Source: Sphingobium sp. MI1205 (GTDB taxonomy: Bacteria; Pseudomonadota; Alphaproteobacteria; Sphingomonadales; Sphingomonadaceae). Taken from it: a stretch of DNA of 64,000 nucleotides. The stretch spans positions 2,919,501 through 2,983,500 of the forward strand of contig NZ_CP005188.1 of NCBI RefSeq assembly GCF_001563285.1. The letters run 5' to 3'. The notes beneath the pieces were generated by a model, which did not search any database, was not told the origin of the DNA, and saw nothing but the letters and a program-made list of their open reading frames with translations. How positions within the stretch are numbered: position 1 is the first letter of the stretch; every line of letters begins with the position of its first letter. Of the stretch, positions 45,586 through 55,388 are shown one piece after another. A program made the translations under genes and the position numbers.

Positions 45586-46476
45586 GTGGCTACACGTTTC
45601 ATTACACCTCAATGCGAATCGCAGTTTCTTCAGCAAGATTTTCAAGAACGACTTAGTCATTGGAACCGGCAACGACTTGCTCCAGCCTATCCTGGCGACT
45701 GGGAGGAGAGGTTCCATCAGGATCAGGTGATGTTGCGGCTGGAGCATGGCTTTATCGAGGAATTGAGAGTCCAGATACGCGACCGCGCTGCGCAGGCGCC
45801 GACCGATCCAGATGGCTTCATCAGATGGTTCGAGGCGCTGGAACAGTCTGGACCCGGCCAGTACGACGCCTTGTTCCCCTGGCTAGCCGAAGAGGCGGAG
45901 CGGGACGAGATACGCTGGTTCCTGACGCAGGAGGCGGCGGGAGAGGCTGGCTTCGATGACCTCGTCGCGCTGACGCAGGTCAAGCTGCCCGATTCGCCTA
46001 AACTTGAACTGGCCAGAAATTATTGGGACGAAATGGGCCGGGGCAACGCCAAGGGCATGCATGGCCCGATGTTGTCCCAGTTAGTGATGACGCTGGATCT
46101 GTCCCCTTCGATAGAAGCCACGGTTTGGGAAAGTCTCGCGCTTGCCAACGCCATGACCGCGATGGCGACTAACCGATGTTATGCATGGCACAGCGTCGGC
46201 GCGCTGGGCGCGATCGAACTGACCGCGCCGGGCAGGTCAGCGCACACCGCGCGAGCGCTGCGCCGCATCGGCCTCACCCAGTCTGAACGCCGTTATTTCG
46301 ACCTCCACGCGGTGCTGGACGTCAAGCACAGCCGGGATTGGAACGAATTGGCGATCAAGCCTCTGGTGGCGGAGGATCCGCGCCGTGCCACGGCGATCGC
46401 CGAAGGCGCGCTGATCCGCTTGAGCTGTGGCGAACGCTGTTTCGATCGGTATCGCGCTCATTTCAGGCTGGGGTGA
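45586..46476 (+). CDS. Iron-containing redox enzyme family protein (heme-oxygenase-like fold)
   Basis: A 296-residue, all-helical protein. Acidic and His positions that fit the HO-like diiron superfamily lie in ERDEIRWFLTQEAAGEAGFDDL, in NYWDEMGRGNAKGMHGPML, and in FDLHAVLDVKHSRDWNE near the C-terminus. Members carry out varied oxidations; the substrate is unknown. It starts with GTG at 45586, supported by AGGAGAG nine bases upstream. A receiver-domain gene follows after five bases, so the two are probably one transcript. Confidence 0.72.
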   Translation: MATRFITPQCESQFLQQDFQERLSHWNRQRLAPAYPGDWEERFHQDQVMLRLEHGFIEELRVQIRDRAAQAPTDPDGFIRWFEALEQSGPGQYDALFPWLAEEAERDEIRWFLTQEAAGEAGFDDLVALTQVKLPDSPKLELARNYWDEMGRGNAKGMHGPMLSQLVMTLDLSPSIEATVWESLALANAMTAMATNRCYAWHSVGALGAIELTAPGRSAHTARALRRIGLTQSERRYFDLHAVLDVKHSRDWNELAIKPLVAEDPRRATAIAEGALIRLSCGERCFDRYRAHFRLG

Positions 46477-46481
46477 CGACG

Positions 46482-46793
46482 ATGCCCTACAATCACGGGC
46501 GCATTCTTCTGGTGGAGGATGACCCGGCGCTGGCCGGGATGATCGTCGATCTCTTGCAGGCGCAGGACTATGAGGTCGATGGCCCCTATTCGAATGTAAG
46601 CGACGGCATCGCCGCCCTTGCCAGCCATTTTCCCGACGGCGCCGTCGTGGACCTGCACCGTCAGAGCGAAGGGGTGAGCCTGCTGAAGGACGACCTGAAA
46701 GCCTATGCCATTCCCCTTCTCGACGGCGAAGATCCGGGCAAGGCCACGGTAGAACGGCGCTTGCTACCGTGGCTGCGGCATATTCAACATTAA
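46482..46793 (+). CDS. Single-domain response regulator receiver, partly degenerate
   Basis: A 103-residue receiver domain without output. The acidic pocket is intact (LLVEDDPAL) and the phospho-acceptor Asp is in AVVDLHRQ near residue 54. The strand 4 Ser/Thr position reads IPLLDGED, and the strand 5 Lys is not clearly present. It may pass a phosphoryl group or act as a phosphate sink, as short receivers do in alphaproteobacterial stress signalling. No histidine kinase is encoded nearby. Confidence 0.7.
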   Translation: MPYNHGRILLVEDDPALAGMIVDLLQAQDYEVDGPYSNVSDGIAALASHFPDGAVVDLHRQSEGVSLLKDDLKAYAIPLLDGEDPGKATVERRLLPWLRHIQH

Positions 46794-46871
46794 GGTCGGA
46801 TGCCGCCCAGCCACTTGCCCGCCGCCATATGACGTTTATGACCCTGCATCGTGATCATTGCAGGAGACGGC

Positions 46872-48098
46872 ATGGGCCGCGTCATCGGAAAATTCATGCG
46901 CGGGGCGGGGGTCGCACTTCTTTTTCTCATCATCGTCCTTTGCCTTGCGGTCACCATCATTCCCCCTTTCCTAGATCGCACTTATTATGACGGTCCGCTC
47001 AGCCGCCATTATGATGGCGAGCGCTTCTTCAATCCCGATGGGGAAATCGAGTTTTCAGCGCCGCCCGGAAGCAACCGTCGCGGTTTTATCGCCCGCTGGC
47101 TGATAGGAGGTGACGACCGGCCCGAATGGCCCGACGTAGTGGTCGTGAAGCCTGCGCAGCCTCCGTCCTTCGCGGCCCCCCGGGGCATGACAGCAACCTG
47201 GGTTGGCCATGCGACGGTACTGGTGCAGGCCGCCGGCCTGAACATACTGACCGATCCGATCTGGTCGGATTATGCCAGCCCCTTTCCGCCGTTGGGCCCG
47301 AAGCGCGTGGCACAACCGGGCATCCGCTTCGAGGATCTGCCCAAGATCGACCTGATCATCATAAGCCACAATCATTACGACCATATGGATGTGCCGACGC
47401 TGAAAAAACTGTGGCAGCGAGATCGGCCCAAGATCGTCACCAGCCTCGGCAACGACACGATCCTGAAAGCGAACGGCATCCCATCGACGGCGCTCGACTG
47501 GGGGCAATCCATCAGCGGAGCCGCTCTAAATGGCCTAGGCGCGGAAACCGTGATCCAGTGCGAAAATTACGAGCATTGCCCCGACTATCGCGTTCACGTG
47601 CTGCGCAATCATCATTGGAGCAGCCGCTGGGGCGCGGACCGCAGCCGCGCTTTATGGTCAAGCTTCGTCATCACGACGCGGGCGGGCAATATCTTCTTCG
47701 CAGGCGACACTGGCGCCGGGGACATGGCCTGGCCGGAGGAAGCAGCACGGCTGGGACCGATCCGGCTGGCGATGATTCCGATAGGCGCGTTCCGCTTTTG
47801 GGCGGGCCAAATGGAGTCGAACTCGCACATCGGCCCGGAACGGGCGGTCAGCGTCTTTGAAAAGCTGAAGGCATCGACTGCGATACCTATCCATTGGGGA
47901 ACATTCCGCTTGTCTTATGAGCAATGGAGCACGCCACCACGCCTGCTGGAGATTTACCTGCGGTGCGCCGGGATAGAGCGGAGCCGTTTCGCACCGTTAC
48001 GCATCGGGCAGCACATTCAGGTGCCAGCCTATTCGGCCGTACCACGCGGGCCTAAACGATGCGACCAGCGAGCGATCAGGGCGCTGGATGAAAACTGA
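46872..48098 (+). CDS. MBL-fold metallohydrolase (NAPE-PLD/UlaG-like)
   Basis: A 408-residue protein with an N-terminal membrane anchor (about 12-31). The metallo-beta-lactamase core has ATWVGHATVLVQ (108-119), zinc motif SHNHYDHMD (165-173), a later His in LRNHHWSSRWG, FFAGDTGAGD, and IPIHWGTF. The layout matches the Lactamase_B_2 group that includes N-acylphosphatidylethanolamine phospholipase D. It probably hydrolyses a phospholipid-like ester at the membrane. The ATG at 46872 has AGGAG five bases upstream and is preferred over GTG at 46851. Confidence 0.85.
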   Translation: MGRVIGKFMRGAGVALLFLIIVLCLAVTIIPPFLDRTYYDGPLSRHYDGERFFNPDGEIEFSAPPGSNRRGFIARWLIGGDDRPEWPDVVVVKPAQPPSFAAPRGMTATWVGHATVLVQAAGLNILTDPIWSDYASPFPPLGPKRVAQPGIRFEDLPKIDLIIISHNHYDHMDVPTLKKLWQRDRPKIVTSLGNDTILKANGIPSTALDWGQSISGAALNGLGAETVIQCENYEHCPDYRVHVLRNHHWSSRWGADRSRALWSSFVITTRAGNIFFAGDTGAGDMAWPEEAARLGPIRLAMIPIGAFRFWAGQMESNSHIGPERAVSVFEKLKASTAIPIHWGTFRLSYEQWSTPPRLLEIYLRCAGIERSRFAPLRIGQHIQVPAYSAVPRGPKRCDQRAIRALDEN

Positions 48099-48110
48099 TC
48101 CCAGTCGAGT

Positions 48111-48584
48111 TCAGGCCGGAGCCGAAGGCGCAAACATAGCGCGATAATTCCGTCCCGCCATCGCGGCGAGATATTCGGCCTGCATCTCCGAAGTCAGCAG
48201 TTCCATCATCTGCCGTCCTTCGATCCACAATTCGATCACGCCGAAGACGCCCCCGCGCTTGCGATATTTGGCGGGCCAGCCTTCGCGCGCCGCGATGGCC
48301 ATCACCTCTGACATTGTAAGTGGCGTCGCCAGGGCAGCGTGGGTAGCGGTGAAGCGGGTCTCGCCGGTCCGCTCGCCAAAGGAGTCGGCGTCTCCCTCCT
48401 CCTCGCGCAAAACAGTGTCGATCGGATAGACCTCCACCGCGGTGCCGCGATCGTCGCCCGCCACGGCGATCCAGCTAGCCGGCGTCACCGGCGGAAAATA
48501 AAAGGCTTCGCCGCGCCACATTTCCGCGATGACCTCTGCGACACGCCTGGGATCATGAGCGGCGATCGAAAGATGAAACAGCAT
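48111..48584 (-). CDS. Conserved hypothetical protein, VOC-like
   Basis: A 157-residue soluble protein beginning MLFHLSIAAHDPRRVAEVIAE, with WIAVAGDDRGTAVEVYP near 47-63 and GVIELWIEGRQMMELL near 123-138. The strand-helix pattern resembles vicinal-oxygen-chelate domains, but metal ligands are not evident. In-frame codons upstream to 48740 overlap the neighbouring lipoprotein gene and are not supported. It is convergent with the MBL gene (12 bases apart). Confidence 0.6.
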   Translation of the reverse strand: MLFHLSIAAHDPRRVAEVIAEMWRGEAFYFPPVTPASWIAVAGDDRGTAVEVYPIDTVLREEEGDADSFGERTGETRFTATHAALATPLTMSEVMAIAAREGWPAKYRKRGGVFGVIELWIEGRQMMELLTSEMQAEYLAAMAGRNYRAMFAPSAPA

Positions 48585-48699
48585 GGGACGACTCTCCGTC
48601 GCGCTTTTGATGCTCGTTGCAGAATGACAGAAAACGGGCCCACCCGCATCCTCCCTTCGACGGCGAGTGGAGGATGCGGATGGAAAAGACGCAACCGCG

Positions 48700-49200
48700 T
48701 CAGACCTTGCTGCATTCCCCTGCCAGCTTGCCGCTGACATCGTGGGTCGTGCGCAGCACGGGGCTGCCGTCCACAGTCTTCGTCATGGTGCTGCCCAGCG
48801 TCAGCGTGTCGGCGGTGTAGTTGCCTTCGAGCACGATCTCCGAAGTGCCGGCGCCGGACTTACAGGACAGGGTCGCGATCAATCGCCCCTTGCGCAGCAT
48901 CTTGTCCTTGTAGGTGCAATCCTCCCCCTCATCCCCCGCCAGTGCATTGGCGTCCGGCACTCCGGCTGCATCGACAGCGATACAAATATTATCCTCGTCT
49001 GTTTTCTCGAGCGCGGCCTGATATTGTGCAGGTGTGACGGTCGGTGTGTTGTAGCCGGTGGTCTTGCGGGTGATCGTCCACTCCCCGGCCTTCATCAGGA
49101 TCGGCGCTTCCACCGGTTCGGGCGCGGGCGCCTCTTTGCCGCATCCAGCCAGGCAAAGCAGCACCGCCAGCGGGGCTGCCGCCAGTATCGTCTCTCGCAT
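48700..49200 (-). CDS. DUF3617 lipoprotein
   Basis: A 166-residue periplasmic lipoprotein with lipobox LLCLAGC. The mature part has LMKAGEWTITRKTTGY followed by Cys-containing CTYKDKMLRKGRLIATLSC, typical of DUF3617. Function unknown. The start at 49200 has GGGGAGAGG upstream. A second DUF3617 gene lies 114 bases upstream on the same strand. Confidence 0.85.
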   Translation of the reverse strand: MRETILAAAPLAVLLCLAGCGKEAPAPEPVEAPILMKAGEWTITRKTTGYNTPTVTPAQYQAALEKTDEDNICIAVDAAGVPDANALAGDEGEDCTYKDKMLRKGRLIATLSCKSGAGTSEIVLEGNYTADTLTLGSTMTKTVDGSPVLRTTHDVSGKLAGECSKV

Positions 49201-49314
49201 ATCCTCTCCCCTGTTCACTTGCGGAACGGCGGGAGGCTCGCTCTGCGGCATCAAAAGCGCAAGCGAAATATCGCCGCAGCAAAATCGGCTCTCCCGCGCA
49301 TAGCCGTCGCTGCG

Positions 49315-49851
49315 TCAGGATGTCGTGCAGGTCGCGCCAACCCACTTGCCAGTGGTCTTCGCCTTCATGCTCATGTTCATGCCACCTGGCGCACCGGTCA
49401 TTTTCATGTCCATGTCCATTTCATAGCTTTCCGGCGCATAGCTGCCCGACATGACCGCGTTCATCGCGCCCTGTTCGGCCTTGCAGGAAATTTCCCCCTT
49501 CACCGAACCGCCGCTGGCATCGAAGCCCTTGTAGGTGCAATCCTTGTTCTCCTGGCCCGAGAACATCTTGCCGCTGGGGTTGGCGGCCTCTTCGGGCGAG
49601 ACGCAATATTTGATGGAGGCGCGATTCATCATCTTCTTCATCTGCTCTTCCATCTGGTCGCCACCGCCCGGCATATCGGGCATGTCGATGTCCTCGAGCG
49701 TATAGCTGCCTTCCCACTGGCCGGGCTTGAGCTGCACCTTCTGTACTTGCGCTTTCACCTCTTCCCGGCTTTGGGGTTCGCCCGAGGGCTTATCGCTACA
49801 GGCGGCCAGTAAGGCGATCATTCCGGCAAGGCCAACCATCGTTCTGCGCAT
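49315..49851 (-). CDS. DUF3617 lipoprotein, Met-rich C-terminal half
   Basis: A 178-residue lipoprotein with lipobox LLAAC. It contains [21 protein letters not shown], then [19 protein letters not shown] and ends in CTTS. It has frequent Met residues ([31 protein letters not shown]), unusual for the family. The ATG at 49851 has GGGAGG eight bases upstream. It is divergent from uvrB; only 51 bases separate the two starts, so their promoters overlap. Confidence 0.85.
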   Translation of the reverse strand: MRRTMVGLAGMIALLAACSDKPSGEPQSREEVKAQVQKVQLKPGQWEGSYTLEDIDMPDMPGGGDQMEEQMKKMMNRASIKYCVSPEEAANPSGKMFSGQENKDCTYKGFDASGGSVKGEISCKAEQGAMNAVMSGSYAPESYEMDMDMKMTGAPGGMNMSMKAKTTGKWVGATCTTS

Positions 49852-49902
49852 CGATATCCTCCCTGTTGCACCCCATGGGCAGCAGGACCATATCAATCGG
49901 TG

Positions 49903-52086
49903 ATGACAATTCAAATCCGCACCACGCTGGACGAGCCCCAGACCGGCGAAGGCTTCGTCCCCCACCGCCCCGCGCGCCCCGAAAAGAGCGAAGGGGGTCG
50001 ACCGTTCAAGCTGGTTTCAGACTATGAGCCTTCGGGCGACCAGCCGACAGCCATCGCCGAACTGGTGGAAACGGCACTGGCGGGCGAGAAGGACCAGGTG
50101 CTCCTCGGCGTCACCGGGTCAGGCAAGACCTTCACCATGGCGAAGGTGATCGAGGCTTTGCAGCGCCCCGCGCTGGTGCTGGCGCCGAACAAGATTCTGG
50201 CGGCACAGCTTTACGGGGAGTTCAAGAGCTTCTTCCCCGAAAATGCCGTCGAATATTTCGTCAGCTATTATGACTATTACCAGCCCGAAGCCTATGTGCC
50301 CCGCTCCGATACCTATATCGAGAAGGAATCGAGCGTAAACGAGGCGATCGACCGGATGCGGCATTCGGCGACGCGCGCACTTCTTGAGCGGGACGATGTA
50401 CTAATCGTCGCATCGGTATCCTGCCTCTACGGCATCGGATCGGTCGAAACCTATTCGGCCATGACCTTCTCCATGAAGAAGGGCCAGGTCGAGGACCAGC
50501 GGGAGATCATCCGCAAGCTGGTAGCGCTGCAGTATAAGCGCAACGATGCGGCCTTCGCGCGCGGGACTTTCCGGGTGAAGGGGGATAATCTGGAGATATT
50601 CCCGTCCCACTATGAAGATACGGCGTGGCGGGTTAGCTTCTTTGGCAATGAAATAGAGGATATCGTCGAATTTGATCCGCTGACCGGGAAGAAGGTCGCC
50701 ACCCTCGAATATGTGAAGGTCTTTCCCAATTCGCACCATGTGACGCCGGGACCGACGCTGAAACAGGCCATGGAGGCGATCCGCCATGAGCTGACGGAAC
50801 GGCTGAAGGAACTGACAACGGAAGGAAAACTGCTGGAGGCGCAGAGGCTGGAGCAGCGGACCAATTTCGACCTGGAGATGATCGCGGCGACCGGTTCCTG
50901 CGCGGGGATTGAAAATTACAGCCGCTTCCTGACGGGCCGTCTGCCCGGCGAGCCGCCGCCGACGCTGTTTGAATATCTACCGGAAAATGCGCTGCTGTTC
51001 GTGGACGAAAGCCACCAGACGGTGCCGCAAATCGGGGCCATGGCGCGGGGCGACCATCGGCGCAAGATCACGCTGGCCGAATATGGATTCCGCCTGCCAA
51101 GCTGCATCGACAACCGGCCGCTGCGTTTCAATGAATGGGACGCGATGCGGCCACAGACGGTCAGCGTTTCCGCAACGCCGGGCAAATGGGAGATGGAGCA
51201 GACCGGCGGCGTATTCAGCGAGCAGGTGATCCGTCCAACCGGACTCATCGACCCGCCGGTCGAAATCAAGCCGGTCGAGGATCAGGTGGACGACCTGATC
51301 AACGAGTGCCGCAAGGTGGCGGCGCAGGGATACCGCACGCTCGTCACCACGCTGACCAAGCGGATGGCCGAAGACCTGACCGAGTTCATGCACGAGGCGG
51401 GCATAAAGGTCCGCTATATGCACAGCGACGTCGAGACGCTGGAACGCATCGAACTGATCCGAGACCTGCGGCTGGGCGTCTATGACGTGCTGATCGGCAT
51501 CAACCTGCTGCGCGAGGGTCTGGACATCCCCGAATGCGGTCTGGTGGCTATCCTTGACGCCGACAAGGAAGGGTTCCTGCGCTCCGAAACGTCGCTGATC
51601 CAGACGATCGGCCGCGCGGCGCGTAATGTGGATGGACGGGTGATCCTCTATGCCGACCGCATCACCGGCAGCATGGAGCGAGCGCTGAACGAAACATCGC
51701 GGCGGCGCGAGAAGCAGACGGCCTATAATCTGGAACATGGCATCACGCCGACGACGATCAAGCGCAACATCGGCGACATCATCGCCCATGTGGCGAGCAA
51801 GGATCAGGTCACCGTCGATACGGGACTGGAGGACCGCCCGCACCTGGTCGGCCACAATCTGCGCGCCTATATCGAGGACCTGGAAAAGAAGATGCGCGCG
51901 GCGGCGGCGGACCTGGAGTTCGAGGAAGCTGGCCGCATCCGCGACGAAATTCGCAAGCTGGAGGCAGAGGAACTGGGCCTGCCCGCCGACGAGCATGTGG
52001 CCACGCCGCGCGGGCGCGCGACCGAAGGAAAGCCCGGCACCCGGAAACTCCGCTATGGCAAGACGCAGCGGAAGTTCGGACGCTGA
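49903..52086 (+). CDS. uvrB: Excinuclease ABC subunit B
   Basis: A 727-residue UvrB helicase-like protein of nucleotide excision repair. Walker A is GVTGSGKT (69-76); the beta-hairpin region is [11 protein letters not shown]. Helicase motifs include [10 protein letters not shown] and [12 protein letters not shown]-terminal UVR motif ([20 protein letters not shown]) binds UvrC. A start at GTG 49900 one codon earlier is also possible. The N-terminal 35 residues extend beyond E. coli UvrB. Genes dsbB and coq7 follow on the same strand. Confidence 0.97.
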   Translation: MTIQIRTTLDEPQTGEGFVPHRPARPEKSEGGRPFKLVSDYEPSGDQPTAIAELVETALAGEKDQVLLGVTGSGKTFTMAKVIEALQRPALVLAPNKILAAQLYGEFKSFFPENAVEYFVSYYDYYQPEAYVPRSDTYIEKESSVNEAIDRMRHSATRALLERDDVLIVASVSCLYGIGSVETYSAMTFSMKKGQVEDQREIIRKLVALQYKRNDAAFARGTFRVKGDNLEIFPSHYEDTAWRVSFFGNEIEDIVEFDPLTGKKVATLEYVKVFPNSHHVTPGPTLKQAMEAIRHELTERLKELTTEGKLLEAQRLEQRTNFDLEMIAATGSCAGIENYSRFLTGRLPGEPPPTLFEYLPENALLFVDESHQTVPQIGAMARGDHRRKITLAEYGFRLPSCIDNRPLRFNEWDAMRPQTVSVSATPGKWEMEQTGGVFSEQVIRPTGLIDPPVEIKPVEDQVDDLINECRKVAAQGYRTLVTTLTKRMAEDLTEFMHEAGIKVRYMHSDVETLERIELIRDLRLGVYDVLIGINLLREGLDIPECGLVAILDADKEGFLRSETSLIQTIGRAARNVDGRVILYADRITGSMERALNETSRRREKQTAYNLEHGITPTTIKRNIGDIIAHVASKDQVTVDTGLEDRPHLVGHNLRAYIEDLEKKMRAAAADLEFEEAGRIRDEIRKLEAEELGLPADEHVATPRGRATEGKPGTRKLRYGKTQRKFGR

Positions 52087-52130
52087 CGCAAGTTCAGCAT
52101 GACGAAAGGCGCAGGGCGGTTTAAGCGGGC

Positions 52131-52619
52131 ATGATGAAGAGCCTGCCCCTCGCCCGCCTCCTCGCCCTGGCCGTTCCGCTGCTGCTGCTGGGAGGCGCCT
52201 ATGCCTCGCAATATATAGGCGGGCTGTACCCGTGCGAAATGTGCTGGTGGCAGCGCTATCCCCATATGGCGGCGATCCCGCTGGCGATGATCGCCTATGG
52301 CACGAACGGGCGGCCATGCGTCAGCGCCCTCTTCACCAGCCTTGCGGGGCTGGCCATCGGCATCAGCGGGGCGATCGGTCTGTTCCATGCCGGGGTCGAA
52401 TATGGCTGGTGGGAGGGGCTTACCGCCTGTTCGACTGCGCCCGCCACGGGCAATCCCGCCGACATATTGAACCAGATCATGGCGACGCCGATCACCCGGT
52501 GCGACGTTGCGCCCTGGACCCTGCTGGGCATTTCGCTGGCGGGTTTCAACGGCCTCTTGTCGGGGGCGAGCGCACTCGCCATCTTGGCCCTGCTGATAAA
52601 GGGAAGGAAGGAGGCATGA
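52131..52619 (+). CDS. dsbB: Disulfide bond formation protein B family
   Basis: A 162-residue inner-membrane protein with four helices. The first redox pair is CEMC (C35, C38) in YPCEMCWWQRYPH. The second periplasmic pair is C in TACSTAP and C in ITRCDVAP. It reoxidises DsbA using quinone. The ATG of coq7 overlaps its stop (ATGA), which couples it to a quinone biosynthesis gene. Confidence 0.92.
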   Translation: MMKSLPLARLLALAVPLLLLGGAYASQYIGGLYPCEMCWWQRYPHMAAIPLAMIAYGTNGRPCVSALFTSLAGLAIGISGAIGLFHAGVEYGWWEGLTACSTAPATGNPADILNQIMATPITRCDVAPWTLLGISLAGFNGLLSGASALAILALLIKGRKEA

Positions 52620-53170
52620 GCGCGCCAAAGGAATTCCCCCGTCCGGGCCGGAAAGTGACGGACGCAGAGCGCGCGGCGATGCTGCGCGTGGATCAGGCGG
52701 GCGAGTTCGGCGCGACGCGCATTTATGCGGGGCAACTCGCTGTGCTGGGCGACAGACATCCTCACGCCCGCGTGATCGCTGGCATGGCGGCGCAGGAAGA
52801 ACGCCATCGCAAGATTTTCGACGCGATGATCTCGCGGCGGGGCGTCCGTCCGACAGTGTTGCAGCCGATTTGGGATGTGGCGGGATTCGCATTGGGCGCT
52901 GCGACGGCAGCTATTGGCCCGAACGCGGCCATGGCTTGCACGGCGGCGATCGAAACAGAGATCGATCGCCATTACGCAGAGCAGTTGGACGCGCTGGCAG
53001 GAGACGACCCGGAACTTGCCGCCACCATCACGGATTTTCAGGCGGAGGAAGTCGAACACCGCGAAACCGCCATGGCCCATGGCGCGGAACAGGCTCCCGC
53101 CTACCCCTTGCTCTCCGGCGTCATTCGCCTGGGATGCCGCGCCGCGATCGCGCTGTCGAAGCGGATCTGA
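52616..53170 (+). CDS. coq7: Demethoxyubiquinone hydroxylase (Coq7 family)
   Basis: A 184-residue di-iron monooxygenase that hydroxylates 2-polyprenyl-3-methyl-6-methoxybenzoquinol in ubiquinone synthesis. Iron ligands are in DQAGEFGATRIY, EERHRKIF, AIETEIDRHY and EEVEHRETA, giving the expected four Glu and two His. A GGAAGGAAGGAGG ribosome-binding site precedes the ATG, which overlaps the dsbB stop. Length is normal for bacterial Coq7. Confidence 0.93.
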   Translation: MSAPKEFPRPGRKVTDAERAAMLRVDQAGEFGATRIYAGQLAVLGDRHPHARVIAGMAAQEERHRKIFDAMISRRGVRPTVLQPIWDVAGFALGAATAAIGPNAAMACTAAIETEIDRHYAEQLDALAGDDPELAATITDFQAEEVEHRETAMAHGAEQAPAYPLLSGVIRLGCRAAIALSKRI

Positions 53171-53180
53171 GGAGACAAAG

Positions 53181-53768
53181 ATGATGATGAAGACCGCGAT
53201 GACCGCCGCACTGCTGATGGCCGCGAGCGCGTTACCCGCCATGGCGCAGCAGCAACCCGGCCCTGCTCCGCAGCAGGCAGAGACGGCGCCCGCCGGGACA
53301 ACCGGCTCCGAGCGCACGAATCTCGTCATAGTCTATGGTGACGACCCCTGCCCGCAGAGTGCAGGCAGCGACATCGTGGTGTGCGCGCGCAAGGGCGAGG
53401 AGGAACGTTATCGCATCCCCGAGCCATTGCGTGGCGACCCCAACCAGCCGAGCAATCAGGCATGGGGGGAACGAGTGCGATCAATGGAATATGTCGGCCG
53501 CAGCGGGACGGAAAGCTGCTCCGCCACCGGCCCCGGCGGCTTCACCGGCTGCTTCAACCAGCTCGCCCGTCTGGCCAAGGCTGAACGCCAGGCTGCGGAC
53601 AGCGCAAGCTGGAAAGATCTGGTCGAGGCGGAGCGCGCGCGCCGTCTGTCCACCATCGACGAGGACAGCAAGGCGATCGAGGCGCGCGTTGTCGCGGAAG
53701 AACAGGAACAAACTGCACAGCAACCGCCGCCGACTGCGTCACAACCAGGGGCGCCCGAACAGCCCTGA
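53181..53768 (+). CDS. Secreted hypothetical protein with four conserved Cys (copy 1)
   Basis: A 195-residue protein with a signal peptide (ALLMAASALPAMAQ). It has a core VYGDDPCP...DIVVCAR...EERYRIPEPL...ESCSAT...GFTGCF that recurs in the next gene. The four Cys probably form two disulfides in the periplasm. A Glu/Ala-rich helix and a Gln/Pro-rich tail follow the core. No family name recognised. GAGGAGA precedes the ATG. Proximity to dsbB is suggestive only. Confidence 0.75.
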   Translation: MMMKTAMTAALLMAASALPAMAQQQPGPAPQQAETAPAGTTGSERTNLVIVYGDDPCPQSAGSDIVVCARKGEEERYRIPEPLRGDPNQPSNQAWGERVRSMEYVGRSGTESCSATGPGGFTGCFNQLARLAKAERQAADSASWKDLVEAERARRLSTIDEDSKAIEARVVAEEQEQTAQQPPPTASQPGAPEQP

Positions 53769-53857
53769 CGGTTTTCCCCGGCGCGCGGCGTTTAGGTCAA
53801 GCGACGCGGAAATGGGCACTCCGCTGAAGGACAGGGGCGAATATAGGATGATAGCCG

Positions 53858-54253
53858 ATGCGTTTCCCTGTTCATTTGCCTTTGGTCGCAGCGGCGCTTC
53901 TGCCGCTGTCGCTGGCCGCACCGGTTAGAGCCGAACCGCCGCAGCGGGTTTTCAACCTTATCGTCTATGGCGATGACCCCTGCCCCAAGGGCGAGGGTGA
54001 CGAAATCGTCGTCTGCGCCCGCAAGCCGGAATCCGAGCGCTATCGCATCCCCAAGAAACTGCGCGAAAAGCCCGCGCCATCCGGCGGGCCGGGATGGGGC
54101 AGCCAGGTCGCGACGATGGAGCAGGTGCAGCGGCAGACACTGCCGGGCAGTTGTTCGGCAATCGGCAGCAACGGCTTTACCGGCTGCACCGCCAAGATGC
54201 TGGAACAATGGTTTGCAGAGCGACGGATGCAGGAGTCCAAGGGCGAGCCTTGA
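53858..54253 (+). CDS. Secreted hypothetical protein with four conserved Cys (copy 2)
   Basis: A 131-residue protein, paralogue of the preceding one. After a signal peptide ending near PVRA, the core has IVYGDDPCPKGEGDEIVVCA, SERYRIPKKL, GSCSAIG and GFTGCTAKM. It lacks the long C-terminal tail of copy 1. It begins 89 bases after that gene and probably arose by tandem duplication. Function unknown. Confidence 0.75.
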   Translation: MRFPVHLPLVAAALLPLSLAAPVRAEPPQRVFNLIVYGDDPCPKGEGDEIVVCARKPESERYRIPKKLREKPAPSGGPGWGSQVATMEQVQRQTLPGSCSAIGSNGFTGCTAKMLEQWFAERRMQESKGEP

Positions 54254-54270
54254 TCGTCCTTCCGTCAGAT

Positions 54271-55230
<960 letters not shown>

Positions 55231-55388
55231 TTAGAAAGGCTACACGCCGATGGAAATGCCACGTCCGATCCGGGCCAAAGGTTCCGATACATTTTGCGAC
55301 AGAATGGTCTTGGCGTTGCCAATTTTTTGAGACAACTCGCGCCTAATGACAGACCGGTACGGGTCTGCTTTTTCCAAAGGGGTATAGT

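Noticed and set aside
50977..52317. A 446-codon minus-strand frame opposite uvrB
   Set aside because: It is antisense to uvrB and dsbB with low-complexity Arg/His-rich content and no recognisable motif.
52295..53329. A 344-codon minus-strand frame opposite dsbB and coq7
   Set aside because: It runs antisense across two well-identified genes and their overlap; no family features.
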